A DNA stretch of 64,000 nucleotides from JBHEBG01 sp046557915 (GCF_046557915.1 NZ_JBHEBG010000003.1:310001-374000); one strand, 5' to 3'. Positions 38,233-47,563 are shown, counted from the stretch's first letter. Notes: generated by a model from the sequence alone, not told the origin. Translations and numbers: made by a program.

Positions 38233-38802
38233 ATGAGAGCTATTCTTGGTTTTCTATTGCTTGTAAATCTAATTGGCTGCTCTTCCAAAACTGAAAGTCG
38301 CTATGTGATTGAAACCGAAGTAGGGGATATCACTTTAGAGGTATACCAAGAAAAGGCCCCTATAACGGTGGGTAATTTTCTAAAATACGTTGAACAAGCA
38401 AAATTTGATGGTGCTTATTTCTATAGGGTAGTTCGGTTGGACAATCAACCTATAAATCCTGTAAAGATTGAGGTAATACAGGGCGATTTTACCGGTAGAC
38501 AGTATTATTTCCCTGTAATTGCCCATGAAACAACCCTGGAGACCGGATTAACCCACAAGGATGGAACTGTTTCCATGGGTAGGTTCGATGTGGGAACTAC
38601 GGCGGCTGAGTTCTTTATTTGTATCAACGATCAGCCAGAGCTTAACTACGGCGGAAAACGGAACCCCGATGGGCAGGGTTTTGCCGCTTTTGGTCAAGTC
38701 ATTGACGGCATGGACGTTGTTCGCAAAATCCAAGCAGGGGAAACGGACAGCCAAATGCTGAAAGAGAAAATCAAAATCAAAGGAATTTACGCCTTAAAAT
38801 AA
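38233..38802 (+). CDS. Cyclophilin-type peptidyl-prolyl isomerase, lipoprotein
   Basis: A 189-aa cyclophilin fold with a lipoprotein signal (LLVNLIGCSSK, Cys16). Family landmarks: YVIETEVGDITLEVY, APITVGNFLKYV, AYFYRVVR (catalytic Arg position), VIQGDF (Gln63 position) and QVIDGMDVVRKIQAG. The usual SQFFI is AEFFI, so the Gln111 equivalent of human CypA is replaced by Glu, and activity may be altered. Encoded 19 bases after the small lipoprotein. Catalyses or assists proline isomerisation in the envelope. Confidence 0.88.
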   Translation: MRAILGFLLLVNLIGCSSKTESRYVIETEVGDITLEVYQEKAPITVGNFLKYVEQAKFDGAYFYRVVRLDNQPINPVKIEVIQGDFTGRQYYFPVIAHETTLETGLTHKDGTVSMGRFDVGTTAAEFFICINDQPELNYGGKRNPDGQGFAAFGQVIDGMDVVRKIQAGETDSQMLKEKIKIKGIYALK

Positions 38803-38811
38803 CAAAGAACT

Positions 38812-39444
38812 ATGTTTAATTTTTTTAAAATATCTGCGCTTGCTTTAGGGTCCTTCCTTTTTTTAACCCTAAACAACCCTATGAAATGTGAAGGTGAGGC
38901 GGGGAAGGAAGTTGCCGTGCAAGACATTACATTAGAAAACACCTATATCATAGCAACGGAACTGGGAGATATTGTTTTCCAAGTATACCCTAAAAAAGCT
39001 CCCATTACGGTTAAGAATTTTTTGCAGTATGTTGAAAATGGCAATTTTGAAGGGGCCAGCTTTTACAGAGTGGTAAGAATGGATAATCAACCTGTGAATC
39101 CCGAAAAAATAGAAGTTATACAGGGTAATTTTATCTCTGGCGACTTAGCATTGCCTCCCATAGAACACGAAACAACAAATAATACCGGGGTTTTACACAA
39201 AAACGGAACAATCTCAATGGCCAGGTTAGAACCAGGAACCGCTTCCGCGGCCTTTTTTATATGCATAAACGATCAACCAGAACTTGATTTTGGTGGAGAC
39301 CGGAATCCGGACATGCAAGGTTTTGCGGCATTCGGACAGGTGATAGAAGGTATGGAAATTGTAAAACAGATCCAATCCGGAGAGGCCGATGGGCAGTCGC
39401 TTATAAAGGAAATAAAAATAAATAGAATTTATAAGCGCGAATAA
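38812..39444 (+). CDS. Cyclophilin-type peptidyl-prolyl isomerase (tandem paralogue)
   Basis: A 210-aa cyclophilin with an N-terminal signal (about 1-25, ALALGSFLFLTL) and a strongly similar body: YIIATELGDIVFQVY, APITVKNFLQYVE, ASFYRVVRMDNQP, VIQGNF, then AAFFICINDQPELDFGG, with Gln111 replaced by Ala. It follows its paralogue by 9 bases and closes the operon. Both carry the same insertion after the active-site Arg (DNQP-NP-KIEV), so they came from one duplication. Confidence 0.88.
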   Translation: MFNFFKISALALGSFLFLTLNNPMKCEGEAGKEVAVQDITLENTYIIATELGDIVFQVYPKKAPITVKNFLQYVENGNFEGASFYRVVRMDNQPVNPEKIEVIQGNFISGDLALPPIEHETTNNTGVLHKNGTISMARLEPGTASAAFFICINDQPELDFGGDRNPDMQGFAAFGQVIEGMEIVKQIQSGEADGQSLIKEIKINRIYKRE

Positions 39445-39460
39445 AAAAGGGACTTCGGAC

Positions 39461-39586
39461 TTACCAGTTCAGGGTAATCATAAGACGCACTCCCAGTGGA
39501 TTTGAACGGAATCTTAAATAAGACGGGAGAACATCAATAGGTCTATTTGCTTTAACAAGGAAGGAAGATATATTGAAGTACAGCAT
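39461..39586 (-). pseudogene. Possible remnant of an outer membrane barrel C-terminus
   Basis: The minus strand here reads YFNISSFLVKANRPIDVLPS and then SNPLGVRLMITLNW followed by a stop at 39461-39463. The closing beta-strand with a terminal aromatic residue is typical of the end of an outer membrane barrel. There is no upstream coding sequence: the frame meets a stop before 39616, where the beta-helix gene ends. Probably a tail left by a deletion, but it could be a chance frame. Confidence 0.35.
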
Positions 39587-39615
39587 GAGCGCTAAACTAA
39601 TTGCCTCACATTTTT

Positions 39616-40647
39616 TTAATTCCTAAAAATCCCTGCGTTTATACTTTTTTCTGTAGAACCCTCTGCAGCGTGTAGGTGTCTTTTGGTTAATTTAACGGAA
39701 CTATTTTCCAGTAAGGGTATTTCTCCAGTTTTTGTTACGGATTGTTCCTTTATATTAGGTTTGGCGATAGGTACAATACGTTTTTCCTCTCTAGACCAAT
39801 AACCTACATAACCGCTATTGTTACTGATTATGCTGTTTGTAAAAGGGGAAGAATACTCTAAATCTGCGGAGCGCCCTACCAAAAAGTTGTTGTTATTGGT
39901 GATAATATTATTGGTGAATGTAAAAGGTATATCAGCAGGGCCAAACCAGAATGCACTTTCATAGGCATTTGCTACTATGGAATTTTCAATGGTAAATCCA
40001 CTTACATTATCAAAAAACAGCACTCCATTTCTGCATTCATAAAAGATACAATGCGATACGGTATTGTTAGGACCATGTGCCCAAACACCAGCTTGGATGG
40101 CCGCTGCCTCTTTATTGCCGATAAAATAACATTGCGACACTTCCAAATCTCCCAATTTGGAATCTTCCTTGGCAATGGGGTAGTAATAGGAAACCGCGGG
40201 GTTGGCATTACCCAAAAATGTTAATCCTTTCAAGGTGACATAGGACGAGGATACCAAAAAACCAACACTGTGCTCAAACATAGTATCGGAATTGTTATGG
40301 GATGTAGATTGTATTTTCGGCATTTTTTCCTGAGACCAATCGTGCGCATCGGGCATATATACAGCTTCTATAATGTATCTGGTGCTATCCGTCATTATCC
40401 TTACGGGGTTTATATCTGCACGCCCCTCTAACGTATATACCCCGGGGTTTAATTTTATGGTGATTTCACCATTTCCCGTAAAGGAATTTGCAATAGAAAG
40501 TGCTTTCTCAATTGACCTAAGAGGTTTCTCCAAATCACCGGTATATCCATCACTGCCATGTTGCGAATCAACATAAATTTCTTGCGCAAAAGCGTTGCCA
40601 AAAACCATTAAAATAAATGTGATGAAAAGAATTACTGTGTGCCTCAT
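39616..40647 (-). CDS. Secreted right-handed beta-helix protein
   Basis: A 343-aa protein with signal peptide (TFILMVFGNAFAQ). It starts with the DUF1565-like block IYVDSQHGSDGYTGDLEKPLRSIEKALSIA and continues with parallel beta-helix repeats (VTLKGLTFLGN, VSHCIFYECRNGVLFFDNVSGFTIENSIV, FTNNIITNNNNFLV). Such helices are found in polysaccharide lyases, epimerases and adhesins. No lyase active-site motif stands out, so it is left as a carbohydrate-related surface protein of unknown activity. It is convergent with the SusCD operon. Confidence 0.82.
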   Translation of the reverse strand: MRHTVILFITFILMVFGNAFAQEIYVDSQHGSDGYTGDLEKPLRSIEKALSIANSFTGNGEITIKLNPGVYTLEGRADINPVRIMTDSTRYIIEAVYMPDAHDWSQEKMPKIQSTSHNNSDTMFEHSVGFLVSSSYVTLKGLTFLGNANPAVSYYYPIAKEDSKLGDLEVSQCYFIGNKEAAAIQAGVWAHGPNNTVSHCIFYECRNGVLFFDNVSGFTIENSIVANAYESAFWFGPADIPFTFTNNIITNNNNFLVGRSADLEYSSPFTNSIISNNSGYVGYWSREEKRIVPIAKPNIKEQSVTKTGEIPLLENSSVKLTKRHLHAAEGSTEKSINAGIFRN

Positions 40648-40976
40648 GATAAGTTTTTTTTGATAGTGTAGCAGATTTATAAGTCTATGATAATCAGGGA
40701 TACGAAACTATGTGCAAAGACCGGTATACGTAAAACAATTTACGTTCACTTTGGTACATGTTGGTGCAAGATGCCCAAATAGTAATCAATTATTGATGTT
40801 TAAGACGGAATGTATGAGGCCAACTCATTGTTTTTTGAATGGAATCTTTTGTTGCAACCAGAGGTTAAAGCAGGGAAGTTTCACTGTGGATATCGTCGAT
40901 ATCCAATATCAACTACTTCAGAATGTTTCATCGGGTTTTTGATGCCTAATTTACATCTGTTTTGTTTTTTAGAGTG
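40648..40976. other. Intergenic region
   Basis: 329 bases before the 50-aa minus-strand ORF. Frames read through here are short and have no protein-like features. The upstream region of the beta-helix gene lies at its left end. Nothing else recognised. Confidence 0.5.
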
Positions 40977-41129
40977 TTATCCGATATCCACCCATTGAAA
41001 CAAGGTGTATAAAAAGTATAGGGTTAAGATAATAAGCGCAAGACGTAAAGACCACAGCGTGTAGAATCCGTTGTTCATAAGCCTGGACCAACTCTTTTTA
41101 AATAGCCCCCTTTTCTTTTCTTTAGACAT
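40977..41129 (-). CDS. 50-residue membrane protein (small ORF)
   Basis: ATG at 41129, stop at 40977. The 50 residues divide into a very basic N-terminus (MSKEKKRGLFKKSWSRLMNN), one hydrophobic helix (about 21-44, LRLALIILTLYFLYTLF) and a short tail (QWVDIG). A charged start, a single membrane span and a positive-inside pattern make it more than a chance frame. Function unknown; the family is not recognised. It ends 330 bases from the beta-helix gene. Confidence 0.6.
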   Translation of the reverse strand: MSKEKKRGLFKKSWSRLMNNGFYTLWSLRLALIILTLYFLYTLFQWVDIG

Positions 41130-41799
41130 GCACTATGGGTTTTAGTAAATATAAGCCTACCTTTTAAAAAGAGGCGCTTTTTTTGGATATAACCGGCATT
41201 TTATCGATGTTTTTGTATTAATTCATTCATTTATCTTAAAGTTAAGACTATAAGTAAATAAAAAGAGGTCTATATAGAAGATGTTGTAAGCCTCCTAATT
41301 TATTATAACCCTAGCAAGATTATCTTTGGTTTTTCGAACATAACTCCATAGTCTAAATAAAAAACTGCAAATCTGTGGTTTGGAAATAAGTTCTTATGCC
41401 GTTCAAATAAAAAAGCAGCTAGTTGCGATCTTTTCACTTTTAAGTGACCTGGACAGGATTCTAGCGGCTGCTAGGAATCCAAGTTGGTACGTTTAAAACT
41501 CCTTGCAAAATCTGTTTACCTGATTGTTGACGGTTTATTTGATTGCAAATGGTATCCTTTGACTTTTATCCCAAAGGTGGGAGTATCAAATTTTCAAATC
41601 AAGATATTGGGTAATTGAATCAAATACCCGGAAATCGTTGGTTTAACGGACTAAGAAAAATACACTACAACAGTTCGGTATATGCTTGGTGTAGCGTTAG
41701 AAGTGCTCCACTCTCAACTTGCCAATATGTTTGGTAATATTCAGCTGTTTTAAATTTAACACTTTGCCCACATTGTCTTATACCTTGTTGCAGCACGTT
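41130..41799. other. Intergenic region containing the left att-like site
   Basis: 670 A+T-rich bases with no credible gene. The one notable element is the tRNA-Arg 3'-end copy at 41444-41461, which sits inside an imperfect hairpin (AGCAGCTAG near 41414 with CTAGCGGCTGCT near 41461). Confidence 0.6.
41444..41461 (-). repeat. Left att-like copy of the tRNA-Arg 3' end
   Basis: GTGACCTGGACAGGATTC at 41444-41461 matches 50507-50524 of the tRNA-Arg gene (GTGACCTCGACAGGATTC) at 17 of 18 positions and in the same orientation. Confidence 0.6.
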
Positions 41800-42225
41800 T
41801 TATTCTACCGGTTCCTTTATTTCTGGGTTCGAGATAAAACCAAAAAGCACAAAAATTCCAAACATCAAAATCAATCCCAAAACGGAGGCTATTATGTCAT
41901 AATAGTCATAAACATTGTTACCACCAATGTTATGATATCCCAATTCTTGAGAAATGACGTAAAATGCTGTAAGTAATGCAGAAATTAGATAAATCAAAAT
42001 ATCCTTAAGGTCATTATTGAAGTGTCTTTTTAGTTGAAATAGTATTCCGGTTATTACGGTAATCCCTAAGATCACCTCGATTAGGTTAGGTATGGAAAAA
42101 ACCAGAATGCTAAAGGCATTGGGTAAATCACTTTCTAAAACCCAAGGTCGTAGATAAAACTTGTTTAGGACGAATATCGCAAATGATACCCAAAATAGAA
42201 TCCTAATATGTTTTTTAATTCGCAT
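41800..42225 (-). CDS. Hypothetical four-helix membrane protein
   Basis: A 141-aa protein with four hydrophobic segments (ILFWVSFAIFVLNKFYL, FSILVFSIPNLIEVILGITVIT, ILIYLISALLTAFYVI, YDIIASVLGLILMFGIFVLFGFI). Family not recognised. First gene inside the proposed island from the left. It has an ATG start at 42225 and its C-terminus is Glu/Pro-rich. Confidence 0.65.
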   Translation of the reverse strand: MRIKKHIRILFWVSFAIFVLNKFYLRPWVLESDLPNAFSILVFSIPNLIEVILGITVITGILFQLKRHFNNDLKDILIYLISALLTAFYVISQELGYHNIGGNNVYDYYDIIASVLGLILMFGIFVLFGFISNPEIKEPVE

Positions 42226-42584
42226 CTATTTTCTTTCAAATCTGCTAAAATGGCGGTCAGTCTCAAAACCACCTTCTTGGGTTTAAAAATAAGGATTTCC
42301 TAGTCGGAAACCCTGCAAAATTTAATTATAGCCATCGTTGCGCCCAATTTGCCCCATGGACTGGGTTGGTGACTTTGCCTTTTGCCGGTTATTAATAAAT
42401 GGAAAAGGTATTTCGTGTATGGCATGATTTTGTATGAGATTAGTTGTGTGGTTTAAATACCTAATTTAGCAAATACAAACCGAATGTAACCCCGATAGCT
42501 ATCGGGACGCCGAGATTTTAGTAAGTAGGCGAGTACTGGCAATGAAAATTATGCACGTCGGTGTAAAACGTTTTTCTAGTCAGA
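42226..42584. other. Intergenic region with a 16-base palindrome
   Basis: 359 bases without a credible gene; it holds the perfect palindrome at 42491-42506 and the upstream region of the membrane protein gene. Confidence 0.5.
42491..42506. repeat. Perfect palindrome CCCGATAGCTATCGGG
   Basis: A 16-base perfect palindrome preceded by AACC and followed by ACGCCGAG. I recall this sequence as a dispersed element in many flavobacterial genomes. One copy in this window. It forms an 8-bp stem with no loop, so it is more likely a protein-binding or recombination-associated site than a terminator. Confidence 0.6.
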
Positions 42585-43133
42585 CTAAAATCGGTAACCT
42601 ATGCTTATTGCACGACGATTAATAACGTCGTGGTCTGTTTTATCGGCATTAAATAAATTTCCTCCCATACCAACCAAAACCTCAAAAATAATTCCGCTTT
42701 TGGTAACCCACTTGCATCCAAAACTTAAACCAAGTGATAAATCAAGCACATCAGGGCCTTCATTTAAAGTAATGTTTCCGTTCATATCAGTTAATTGTTT
42801 TCCATCGGTTGAGCCAAAGGTTGCAAATCCTTCAACAAAAAAACCTGAAGCATATTTTTTACCAAAGTACCTCCTATAAAAAGGTGAAATGAGAAAATTT
42901 GTATCCTCATCATTTTTTTTGCTGAAAGCATACAAACCGGTAATACCCATCGAAGATTTTCCATTTATGTTTCTTTCATAAGTTGCCTCGAAAAGGCCCA
43001 ATGTTGTAAAATATAAATTAAGTTTTACGTCATTTTTCTTTTCGAATGGATTGGAAATAGTATCATTTTGAGATTGTGCTCTAACTGTAAAAAGAGACAA
43101 CAAGAATGCAATTGTTAAGAGTGTTTTTTTCAT
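42585..43133 (-). CDS. Secreted outer membrane beta-barrel-like protein (DUF3575-like)
   Basis: A 182-aa protein with signal peptide (TIAFLLSLFTVRAQ) and alternating hydrophobic strands (VKLNLYFTTLGLFEATYERN, FLISPFYRRYFGK, SGFFVEGFATFGS, LDLSLGLSFGCKWV) ending ISIGYRF. Resembles DUF3575-type small barrels. The ATG at 43133 begins the signal peptide cleanly; a longer frame to 43163 adds ten residues without support. Role unknown. Confidence 0.72.
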   Translation of the reverse strand: MKKTLLTIAFLLSLFTVRAQSQNDTISNPFEKKNDVKLNLYFTTLGLFEATYERNINGKSSMGITGLYAFSKKNDEDTNFLISPFYRRYFGKKYASGFFVEGFATFGSTDGKQLTDMNGNITLNEGPDVLDLSLGLSFGCKWVTKSGIIFEVLVGMGGNLFNADKTDHDVINRRAISIGYRF

Positions 43134-43222
43134 AAAAAGCCTATTTAATTTTTTAATGGGCAAAAATTAAATTAATAGGTTTTAAAAAGGTTTCAGTACC
43201 TTAAAATTGAAGAAATCGGTAC

Positions 43223-44368
43223 TTATTTTTGACTATTTCGATATTCATTTGGGGTCATCCCCGTAACTTTCTTAAATGATTTATGGAAAGTGGTTTTTGA
43301 AGTAAAACCCGATTCTAATCCTATAGCCAATAAACTGTAGTTTTTAAATTCAGAATCTAAAATCATTTCCTTAACAGCTTCTACTCGATAGTGATTTATG
43401 TAATTTGCGAAATTTCTTCCTGTAATTGTATTTACCAACTGAGAAACATAACCCGAGCTTATTCCTAATTTTTCGGCAACTTTTTCTCTGTTTAATGTAC
43501 TGTCCCTATAAATTTGATGGTTTTTACAAAGTGATTCAAGTTTTATGTAATAAGGATTCTCTGCTGTAAGTGGATCTAAATTATTTGGAGAATTTACTTT
43601 TTTAAGATTAGTATCTAAGTATAGGTCATTATCGTTGACTGAAATCTTGCGATTTAATAATTTATTGATGCCTTCTTTATCTTTCGCCAATCTATATTTA
43701 TATATGCCAAAATATGCCGTCCAATGGATTACGAATGTTCCAAATAAGGCAAGAAGTTTCATAAAAGATGAAATGTCATATTCGAAAAATAGACCAAGAA
43801 TAATTGCCAAGACCCAAGAAAGTAATAATATGGAAACTAGCGCCCATAAAAGCGTAATCCATTTTTTTTCTTGGGTGTTGTTAGAAAATTTAATGAAGCT
43901 ATATGTATAGATTAAGATGCCAATTATAAATGGTGGAACTATAAAGATTCCTATAAGTTTTAAAACATCTATTATTTTATCAATTGAATTTGGAATATCA
44001 TAAACACCGGCAATAGTATCGAGGTCATTAAAAATATTGATGAAGGCATAGTATATAAAAGGGACAAATAACCATCGGATTTTTTTTGAATGTTGTATAG
44101 GATGATTTACTTGGTGCACAGTAAATAGAAAAATAAAAACCGGAAGAATAAAACCCCATTCAATATTATCAATAAAACGCAACAGGGGTATGGTATTATA
44201 TATTTCTACTATTTCAAAAACAAGATTTAGTAAAAGAAGCGATAGTGTAAATATGGCGTAAGCCAAATATTTGTTTGCCTTGCTTTTAAATAAGGGCGAT
44301 TTTAAAATTATTATTCCTAGTACTATTCCTTGAAAAATGGCAATATTGAGAAGTGTTATATAAATCAA
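43223..44368 (-). CDS. AraC-family regulator with N-terminal membrane helices
   Basis: 381 aa: about seven hydrophobic helices in residues 1-235 (for example FILPVFIFLFTVHQVNHP), then a C-terminal AraC/XylS DNA-binding domain (about 275-381) with two helix-turn-helix units (REKVAEKLGISSGYVSQLVN; GFTSKTTFHKSFKKVTGMTPNEYR). A membrane-bound transcription factor that probably senses an envelope or small-molecule signal. TTG start at 44368, since no ATG lies near the N-terminus of the first helix. A neighbouring barrel protein may be its target. Confidence 0.85.
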   Translation of the reverse strand: MIYITLLNIAIFQGIVLGIIILKSPLFKSKANKYLAYAIFTLSLLLLNLVFEIVEIYNTIPLLRFIDNIEWGFILPVFIFLFTVHQVNHPIQHSKKIRWLFVPFIYYAFINIFNDLDTIAGVYDIPNSIDKIIDVLKLIGIFIVPPFIIGILIYTYSFIKFSNNTQEKKWITLLWALVSILLLSWVLAIILGLFFEYDISSFMKLLALFGTFVIHWTAYFGIYKYRLAKDKEGINKLLNRKISVNDNDLYLDTNLKKVNSPNNLDPLTAENPYYIKLESLCKNHQIYRDSTLNREKVAEKLGISSGYVSQLVNTITGRNFANYINHYRVEAVKEMILDSEFKNYSLLAIGLESGFTSKTTFHKSFKKVTGMTPNEYRNSQK

Positions 44369-44607
44369 ATACTAATTGTTTAAAAATATTGCCTTTTATC
44401 TTAGATGAATCGGTTCAACTGATTAAGTGGAAATAAATATACTTCTTGTAGCATATATATCTTAAAATTTTGTCACAAATGTTTTACAAATAGTGTCCCA
44501 AATATGATCTTTTAAGTAGTAAGGTTAATTGGTCTTTTAACAAAACCATAGGAATCAGCGGCAAGGTCCGATCAGCCTAAAGACCGAGTAGACAGGATGG
44601 TATAAAG

Positions 44608-44640
44608 AACATAGAGCAATTTAGGCTCTATGTTTCTCAT
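44608..44640 (-). terminator. Possible terminator downstream of the hydrolase/TPR gene
   Basis: Perfect stem AACATAGAGC (44608-44617) / GCTCTATGTT (44625-44634), 18 bases past the stop of the minus-strand hydrolase gene. The U-run on that strand is weak. Confidence 0.5.
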
Positions 44641-44657
44641 GCTTTGTCGGGGAAGCT

Positions 44658-46199
44658 TTATTCCTTCAATTGTTTAAGTTTATTTATTGCATTCTGATTT
44701 TCAGGATTTAATTCCAATGACTTCTTGTAGTTAGAAATAGCGTTTTTAATATCCTTATTGTAAAGATAGGCCAGGGCTAAACTATCATATAAATTTGCTG
44801 ATTTCGGATAAATATGTAAAGCCAATAAAAAGACATTTATACCTTGCTCCATCTTGCCAGCATTAAATGATAACCTAAGGCCGAGGTTGTTTAACATCCC
44901 TTCTTCTAGCTTAAGTGTTGGATGCTTTGCTACCTTTTTTTCGTATAATGGGATTAAATCTAGATAACCCTGATTGATTGCCAAATCTTGAAAATCTTTA
45001 TAGTCAAATTCTTTTGTAAGTGATTTTTTCATTTTTTTCAAAACCAAGTTTTCCGAAATATTATTTTTATCAGGGCTGTTTTCAATGAACTCCCTTGCTT
45101 TCTCCTCATTTTTCAAAGTGGCATTTAAAAATTGCAAGGTGTGTTGAGATAGTAGTTTGTATGACGCCATAATTTTATCATCACTTTTATCCTGTCTTTT
45201 ATCTCTATATGCAAACAAAACACCAATAGAACCAAAATGGGAATGTGTTAGGTCGTGGAATTTGTAACTGTAGGCATTACTATATTTTAAAGAGTCGTAC
45301 AATTGGAATTTATAGTTCAGCTCGGCAGGTATTTTATCACTAATAAGTACCTCTTCAGGAATATCTTTTTGAGCAAAATGAACGTAGGGTATATTAAACC
45401 TATCTAAATTAAAGTAAGGTGATTTTTCTAGTACGGAGTAATTGTATCTTTCAGTACCATCTAAACTTACAACCGCACTTATTGTCTTATTTTTCATGAC
45501 CGTTATAGTGTTTGCCAACCCACCAAAACTAAAGCCCATAAGTGCTATTTTATCGAAGTCTATATATTCATATTTATGAATTTCTTTTAAAAGAAATTCT
45601 ACATCTCTAGATTGTGTTTCCAAATCTTTTGTAGTTCCTCCTTCTAACCATCTTGTATCTGTTCCTCTAGAAGGACTTGATATCACCACGAAACCATTAC
45701 TTGCCAAATATTCGAATAATGCAAAATTTTCAATTGATGAGGCTTGATAGCTTGGTGCATAAACTACGACCGGAAATTTTCCTTCTAAAAAAGCGGCATT
45801 CCTCAACGCATTTACTTTTTCAGACAAATGAGCTCTATTTTGCGGTGTATCCCCTAAGTCAGGAAACCAATCTAACAATAACTCGTTTGGCAAGTTTTTC
45901 GATTCTTCCTCTTCTTTTAAAATCTCCAAATAATCCAAAACCGTTAATTGATTGGAGTTGCTATTTTTAATAATAGTCGGATACCATATGCTAATTGGAA
46001 TTGGCCTATTTACGAATTGATTATTAAATTCATTTTTAATTTGATAAATTCTTGTGCTATCAATCATCGTATAATGTCTAAAGCCCACATTATACTCTCC
46101 GTTTTTTAAGTTTATTTCGTTTAATGATGTCTGCGCTTTTACAAAACATACTTGAAAAAGAACTAAGGTTACTAAAATTATTGTTCTCATTGTTTTCAT
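44658..46199 (-). CDS. Secreted alpha/beta hydrolase with C-terminal TPR repeats
   Basis: 513 aa. Signal peptide (LVTLVLFQVCFVKAQ), then an alpha/beta hydrolase of the dienelactone/PAF-acetylhydrolase type: FPVVVYAPSYQASS, then nucleophile elbow MGFSFGG (Ser about 223) and a DLTHSHFGS acid/His region. Residues about 400-510 hold TPR-type helices (YPKSANLYDSLALAYLYNKDIKNAISNYKKSLELNP). The hydrolase plus TPR fusion is an unusual pairing. Predicted periplasmic esterase or peptidase. Start ATG at 46199; the ATG at residue 4 is an alternative. Confidence 0.8.
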   Translation of the reverse strand: MKTMRTIILVTLVLFQVCFVKAQTSLNEINLKNGEYNVGFRHYTMIDSTRIYQIKNEFNNQFVNRPIPISIWYPTIIKNSNSNQLTVLDYLEILKEEEESKNLPNELLLDWFPDLGDTPQNRAHLSEKVNALRNAAFLEGKFPVVVYAPSYQASSIENFALFEYLASNGFVVISSPSRGTDTRWLEGGTTKDLETQSRDVEFLLKEIHKYEYIDFDKIALMGFSFGGLANTITVMKNKTISAVVSLDGTERYNYSVLEKSPYFNLDRFNIPYVHFAQKDIPEEVLISDKIPAELNYKFQLYDSLKYSNAYSYKFHDLTHSHFGSIGVLFAYRDKRQDKSDDKIMASYKLLSQHTLQFLNATLKNEEKAREFIENSPDKNNISENLVLKKMKKSLTKEFDYKDFQDLAINQGYLDLIPLYEKKVAKHPTLKLEEGMLNNLGLRLSFNAGKMEQGINVFLLALHIYPKSANLYDSLALAYLYNKDIKNAISNYKKSLELNPENQNAINKLKQLKE

Positions 46200-46678
46200 A
46201 TTTACGCACCTGTTAATTTTTAGGATATTAATTTGGCTAAAGTCAACATCAAGTAGGCTTTCTTGATAAAGTGATATTCTTAATACTTCCCTATTCGAAT
46301 AACCGTATACGTCAAATTTAAGAAATATATTTGCAGTTATTATTTTCCGATTACCCTTATAATTGTTGCTATTAAAACTTTTAGTAGGGGTTTAATATCC
46401 ATGCCACGGTTCCATTGAACGGCCGTTTTAGGACTCTATTCCAAAAACCTAAACTTTACCCCAAAGTGTCCCAAATGTGGTCTTAGATCTAAAAAAGAAC
46501 TTGGCAATAGTGCAATACCAAATTTAGAGTATAATAAACCATGGAGGAATGGATTGCAAAAATGGATATTGAGACAAGATTCATAATAAATTATTATAAT
46601 GAAGTAAAGACTAAAAAACTAATATAGAAGAATGTAACGTTTTATATTTTGCTGAGTCATTAAAAGAAACATGTCCAT
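46200..46678. other. Intergenic region between divergent genes
   Basis: 479 A+T-rich bases that separate the hydrolase/TPR gene from the AraC regulator. No gene or RNA recognised; promoters for both directions presumably lie here. Confidence 0.5.
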
Positions 46679-47491
46679 ATGAAAATACTCACTAAAGGAA
46701 AGTATTATGGCGAAAAAGATCTGGAGGTGTCATTTAATGGAATTCTGTTGTCCCAATATCATTATACTGGAAATAAAACAGATTGGCACTATCATGAAAA
46801 TCCTTATTTCATGTATGTGTTAAATGGTAATATGAAGGATTGTAATAAAAAAGTAGAATCATTGTGTCCAGCCGGAAGCTTAATGTTCAATAATTGGCAA
46901 GAAGCTCATTATGGCTCAAAACATTCCGTTGAAGCAAGTGGTTTTCATCTGGAATTTGAGAGAAAATGGCTCAAAAAAAATGGAATACCGCTAAATTTAT
47001 TGGAAGGTAGTCAGTTAATTCAAAACCCGAAATTGCACTTACTTTTCGCAAAACTATATTATGAATTTTTAATTTCAGATAAATACAGTGATATGTCTGT
47101 TGAAGTTTTATTGCTTCAAATCTGTGAAGCGTTGAGTAACTTAAAGGAAATTAACGCTCAAAAGAATCCAAACTGGGTAGATGGTTTAAAAGAATTACTA
47201 CACTACGATACTTCTAATCTTAGTCTTGATTATTTGTCAAATGAGTTAAAAGTACATCCTGTACATATCTCAAGAGCCGCTTCAAAACACCTTTCAATGA
47301 GTCTTGGAGAATATATAAGACAGCATAAAGTTAAAAAAGCCATTCCGCTACTTCTAAACTCAAATAATTCATTAACCGAAATAGCTCACCAAACAGGTTT
47401 TTCAGACCAAAGTCATTTTAATCGTGTATTTAAATCGATTTTCAATGATAGTCCAAGCTCTTATCGAAAAATAATAAATAAAAATTTGTAA
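46679..47491 (+). CDS. AraC-family transcriptional regulator
   Basis: A 270-aa regulator with a cupin-type sensing domain (DWHYHENPYFMYVLNGNMKDCN, PAGSLMFNNWQEAHYG) and a C-terminal AraC DNA-binding domain (about 170-268, LSLDYLSNELKVHPVHISRAASKHLSMSLGEYI; HQTGFSDQSHFNRVFKSIFNDSPSSYRK). Lies 73 bases upstream of a beta-lactamase-like hydrolase in the same direction, so it may control it. Confidence 0.87.
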   Translation: MKILTKGKYYGEKDLEVSFNGILLSQYHYTGNKTDWHYHENPYFMYVLNGNMKDCNKKVESLCPAGSLMFNNWQEAHYGSKHSVEASGFHLEFERKWLKKNGIPLNLLEGSQLIQNPKLHLLFAKLYYEFLISDKYSDMSVEVLLLQICEALSNLKEINAQKNPNWVDGLKELLHYDTSNLSLDYLSNELKVHPVHISRAASKHLSMSLGEYIRQHKVKKAIPLLLNSNNSLTEIAHQTGFSDQSHFNRVFKSIFNDSPSSYRKIINKNL

Positions 47492-47563
47492 TGCTAATTT
47501 CATTCTATTAAGCAATAATTGCTTTTTATAAGTTTGATGGTTGTAAAACCTTAAAAAATACCG

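Noticed and set aside
40712..40998. Two overlapping short plus-strand ORFs
   Set aside because: Cys/Phe-rich peptides without domain features in an A+T-rich region; no start or conservation evidence.
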